DNA of 64,000 nucleotides from Rikenellaceae bacterium (lineage in GTDB: Bacteria > Bacteroidota > Bacteroidia > Bacteroidales > Rikenellaceae). Where the stretch lies: assembly GCA_017442365.1 (NCBI GenBank), contig JAFRZW010000016.1:124001-188000 (forward strand), in the 5' to 3' direction. The translations under genes and the position numbers were made by a program. Numbering within the stretch: position 1 is the first letter of the stretch; each line of letters begins with the position of its first letter. Below are positions 62,197 to 64,000 of the stretch, piece after piece. Below the pieces are notes generated by a model. That model was not told the DNA's origin and made no database searches. It saw only the letters and a list, made by a program, of their open reading frames with translations.

Positions 62197-62775
62197 TCAA
62201 TATATCTGTGAGATGTAACCGCTGTAAGTAACCGTATTGTCAGCCAGCGATTTGATGGTCAGCACGGCCGAACCCGAGGCGGAGTAGATATCGAGCGTGA
62301 AGATGTAGTCCGACCCGCCATAGAGCCACGACGAGAAGGTGATGGTCCAACCGCCCGTATTTTGTATGGTCGTGTAGTTGCTCACCGAGGGCAGAATGTA
62401 GTTGAATACAACGGGATAGTAGGGCGGTGTAACACCCTTGATGAATGGGATATGAACGTCAATATAGTCGGTGTGATAGGCCACCTCGAACGAGGGGTTA
62501 TTGAGCGTGATGAACTGCCCCGCAGGCTGTCGTTGCATCGAGGTCGGATTGAAGATGAAGCTGTGAGCGAGCACGATCGAGTCGATGTGGCGGGTGTATG
62601 CTGCGATTCGCTCCTCGCGTCGTTTGATTCGTTCGGCGCGCCGTTCGGCACTCATTTGCTGACGCTGTTCGCGTCGTTGTTGTCGTGAATCTTCCTGCTG
62701 CGCATCGACCCATAGCGAGATGGCCGACAGAGCGGTTGCAATGACGATCAAAGTTATCCAAAAACGTGTTTTCAT
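62197..62775 (-). CDS. DUF4251-type secreted protein
   Basis: 192 residues from ATG 62775 (MKTRFWITLIVIATALSAIS). After the signal comes a highly charged Gln/Arg/Glu-rich segment (EDSRQQRREQRQQMSAERRAERIKRREERI), then FIFNPTSMQRQPAGQFITLNNPSFEVAYHTDYIDVHIPFIKG, typical of DUF4251 proteins. These are small envelope proteins of unknown role in Bacteroidales. It is a lone gene, convergent with the surface lipoprotein gene before it. Confidence 0.8.
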   Translation of the reverse strand: MKTRFWITLIVIATALSAISLWVDAQQEDSRQQRREQRQQMSAERRAERIKRREERIAAYTRHIDSIVLAHSFIFNPTSMQRQPAGQFITLNNPSFEVAYHTDYIDVHIPFIKGVTPPYYPVVFNYILPSVSNYTTIQNTGGWTITFSSWLYGGSDYIFTLDIYSASGSAVLTIKSLADNTVTYSGYISQIY

Positions 62776-62905
62776 AAAGCGATAAGTTATATTGTTTTGC
62801 GAAGAAATGATGAGCAAAATTCCTGCCGTTGGTCGAAAATTCGGTTGCAGTGAGCCTAAAAGCGCGAATTGTTGATAAAATTTGAGTGAGAAAAGCGCTA
62901 AAAGA

Positions 62906-62937
62906 TTGGCATTTTCAAAATATTTGGCGTAGCTTTG
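62906..62937 (+). promoter_or_regulatory. Promoter of the methylmalonyl-CoA operon
   Basis: TTG (62906-62908), 21 bp, TAGCTTTG (62930-62937), 66 bp before the epimerase ATG. Confidence 0.6.
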
Positions 62938-63003
62938 TATGGTATTTTGCCCGAAAAATCGGAAACCAAAACATAATTAACACTATAACTAAAATTACAA
63001 GCT

Positions 63004-63414
63004 ATGAAAGTATCTCACATTGAGCATCTTGGCATCGCTGTCAAGAGTCTGGAAGAGGCAATTCCCTACTGGGAGAACGTATTGGGTCTGAAATGTTACA
63101 ACATCGAGGAGGTAGCAGATCAGAAGGTTAAGACCGCATTCTTTATGGTAGGTCAGACCAAGATCGAGCTGTTGGAGCCCACCTCGGAGGAGAGCACCAT
63201 CGCAAAGTATATCGAGAAGCGCGGTCAGGGTGTTCACCACGTTGCATTTGCAGTTGAGGGTATCGAGGACGCATTGGCAGACGCAACCGAGAAGGGCGTT
63301 CAGCTGATCGACAAGGCTCCCCGCAAGGGCGCAGAGGGTCTGAGCATCGCATTCCTGCACCCGAAATCGACTATGGGTGTATTGACCGAGCTGTGCGAGG
63401 ATAAGAACAAATAA
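63004..63414 (+). CDS. mce: Methylmalonyl-CoA epimerase
   Basis: 136 residues, the usual length, with vicinal-oxygen-chelate motifs: [25 protein letters not shown] (His metal ligand), [25 protein letters not shown] (second His) and GVLTELCE (Glu ligand). It interconverts R- and S-methylmalonyl-CoA in the succinate-propionate pathway. The carboxyltransferase gene follows 35 bp later, which supports the call. Confidence 0.95.
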   Translation: MKVSHIEHLGIAVKSLEEAIPYWENVLGLKCYNIEEVADQKVKTAFFMVGQTKIELLEPTSEESTIAKYIEKRGQGVHHVAFAVEGIEDALADATEKGVQLIDKAPRKGAEGLSIAFLHPKSTMGVLTELCEDKNK

Positions 63415-63449
63415 ACAACCATTCGCAAAACAATCACTTAACAATAATT

Positions 63450-64000
63450 ATGAGCGAAATTCAAAAGAAAATTCAGAAGCTGGTCGAGAACCGCGAAACT
63501 GCGAAACTCGGCGGTGGCGAAAAGCGCATCGAGGCCCAGCACGCTAAGGGCAAGTACACTGCTCGCGAGCGTATTGCTATGTTCTTGGACGAGGGTAGCT
63601 TCGAGGAGTTCGATATGTTCGTAACTCACCGTTGCTATGACTTCGGTATGGACAAGAGCCACACCTTTGGTGATGGCGTTGTAACGGGCTACGGTACCGT
63701 TGATGGTCGTTTGGTATATGTATTTGCACAGGACTTCACCGTAACGGCAGGTTCGCTGTCGATCTCGTTGGCAGACAAGATCTGCAAGGTGATGGATATG
63801 GCAATGCGCAACGGCGCACCCTGTATCGGTCTGAACGACTCGGGTGGTGCACGTATTCAAGAGGGTATCAACGCTCTGGCAGGTTACGCTAACATTTTCC
63901 AGCGTAACGTAATGGCATCGGGTGTTATTCCTCAGATTTCGGCTATCTTTGGTCCTTGCGCAGGTGGTGCAGTTTATTCGCCCGCACTGACCGACTTCAT
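63450..64000 (+). CDS. Propionyl-/methylmalonyl-CoA carboxyltransferase subunit (3' partial)
   Basis: 183 codons before the window ends, from ATG 63450 ([16 protein letters not shown]). Carboxyltransferase motifs: [69 protein letters not shown] and [17 protein letters not shown]. This is the PccB/MmdA family. Next to the epimerase it could be either propionyl-CoA carboxylase beta or the alpha subunit of the Na+-pumping methylmalonyl-CoA decarboxylase; genes beyond the window would decide. Confidence 0.93.
   Translation, partial: MSEIQKKIQKLVENRETAKLGGGEKRIEAQHAKGKYTARERIAMFLDEGSFEEFDMFVTHRCYDFGMDKSHTFGDGVVTGYGTVDGRLVYVFAQDFTVTAGSLSISLADKICKVMDMAMRNGAPCIGLNDSGGARIQEGINALAGYANIFQRNVMASGVIPQISAIFGPCAGGAVYSPALTDF

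Overview
The window looks like a chromosomal segment from a gut-type Bacteroidales bacterium, most likely Alistipes/Rikenellaceae-like. The evidence is TonB-dependent receptor loci including SusC/SusD pairs, a fused SecDF, a primary sigma factor without region 1.1, promoters of the TTG-N19/20-TAnnTTTG type, a PG0541-type protein behind an RND pump, and methylmalonyl-CoA epimerase next to a carboxyltransferase subunit. Serine is encoded mostly by TCG and coding density is high. I saw no tRNA, rRNA, CRISPR array, phage or IS element. The genus is an inference from gene content.

Layout. 2-7660: a five-gene plus-strand run encoding a repeat-containing OB/BACON-type surface protein (5' end outside the window), a DNA/RNA endonuclease, an EEP-family hydrolase, a TonB-dependent receptor and a DUF5689 lipoprotein. 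This looks like a locus for degrading and importing extracellular nucleic acid. 8009-10525: HtrA protease and primary sigma factor. 10771-17368: TetR, TolC, MFP, RND and PG0541-like efflux operon. 17614-25220: small HTH protein, DnaK, SecDF, CdaA and SlyD. 25506-30769: minus-strand gcvP, a TetR regulator and a nucleoside kinase. 30896-36269: UshA-like 5'-nucleotidase, ribosomal protein S1, RNase Z and a HAD phosphatase.

36345-49432 is the most striking region. Two complete SusC-SusD-lipoprotein triads are divergently arranged as a large inverted duplication around a 688-bp spacer. They share an identical 44-bp 5' leader, a 16-mer about 200 bp upstream of each susC, and a structured 3' UTR whose upper stem covaries between the copies above a conserved loop and an identical terminator stem.

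49565-55181: trigger factor, ClpP, ClpX and transketolase. 55262-58960: AraC regulator, TonB-dependent receptor and calycin-like lipoprotein, a second small-molecule uptake module. 59094-62775: RlmH, a truncated GH2-like protein that has lost its acid/base glutamate, an unknown surface lipoprotein and a DUF4251 protein. 63004-64000: methylmalonyl-CoA epimerase and the start of a propionyl/methylmalonyl-CoA carboxyltransferase.

Intergenic regions carry a recurring module. Heptad repeats of the ATTCAAA/ATTCACA type lie directly behind stop codons, and GC-rich inverted repeats with their own covarying base pair often follow. Several promoters also sit inside the terminator of the preceding gene.
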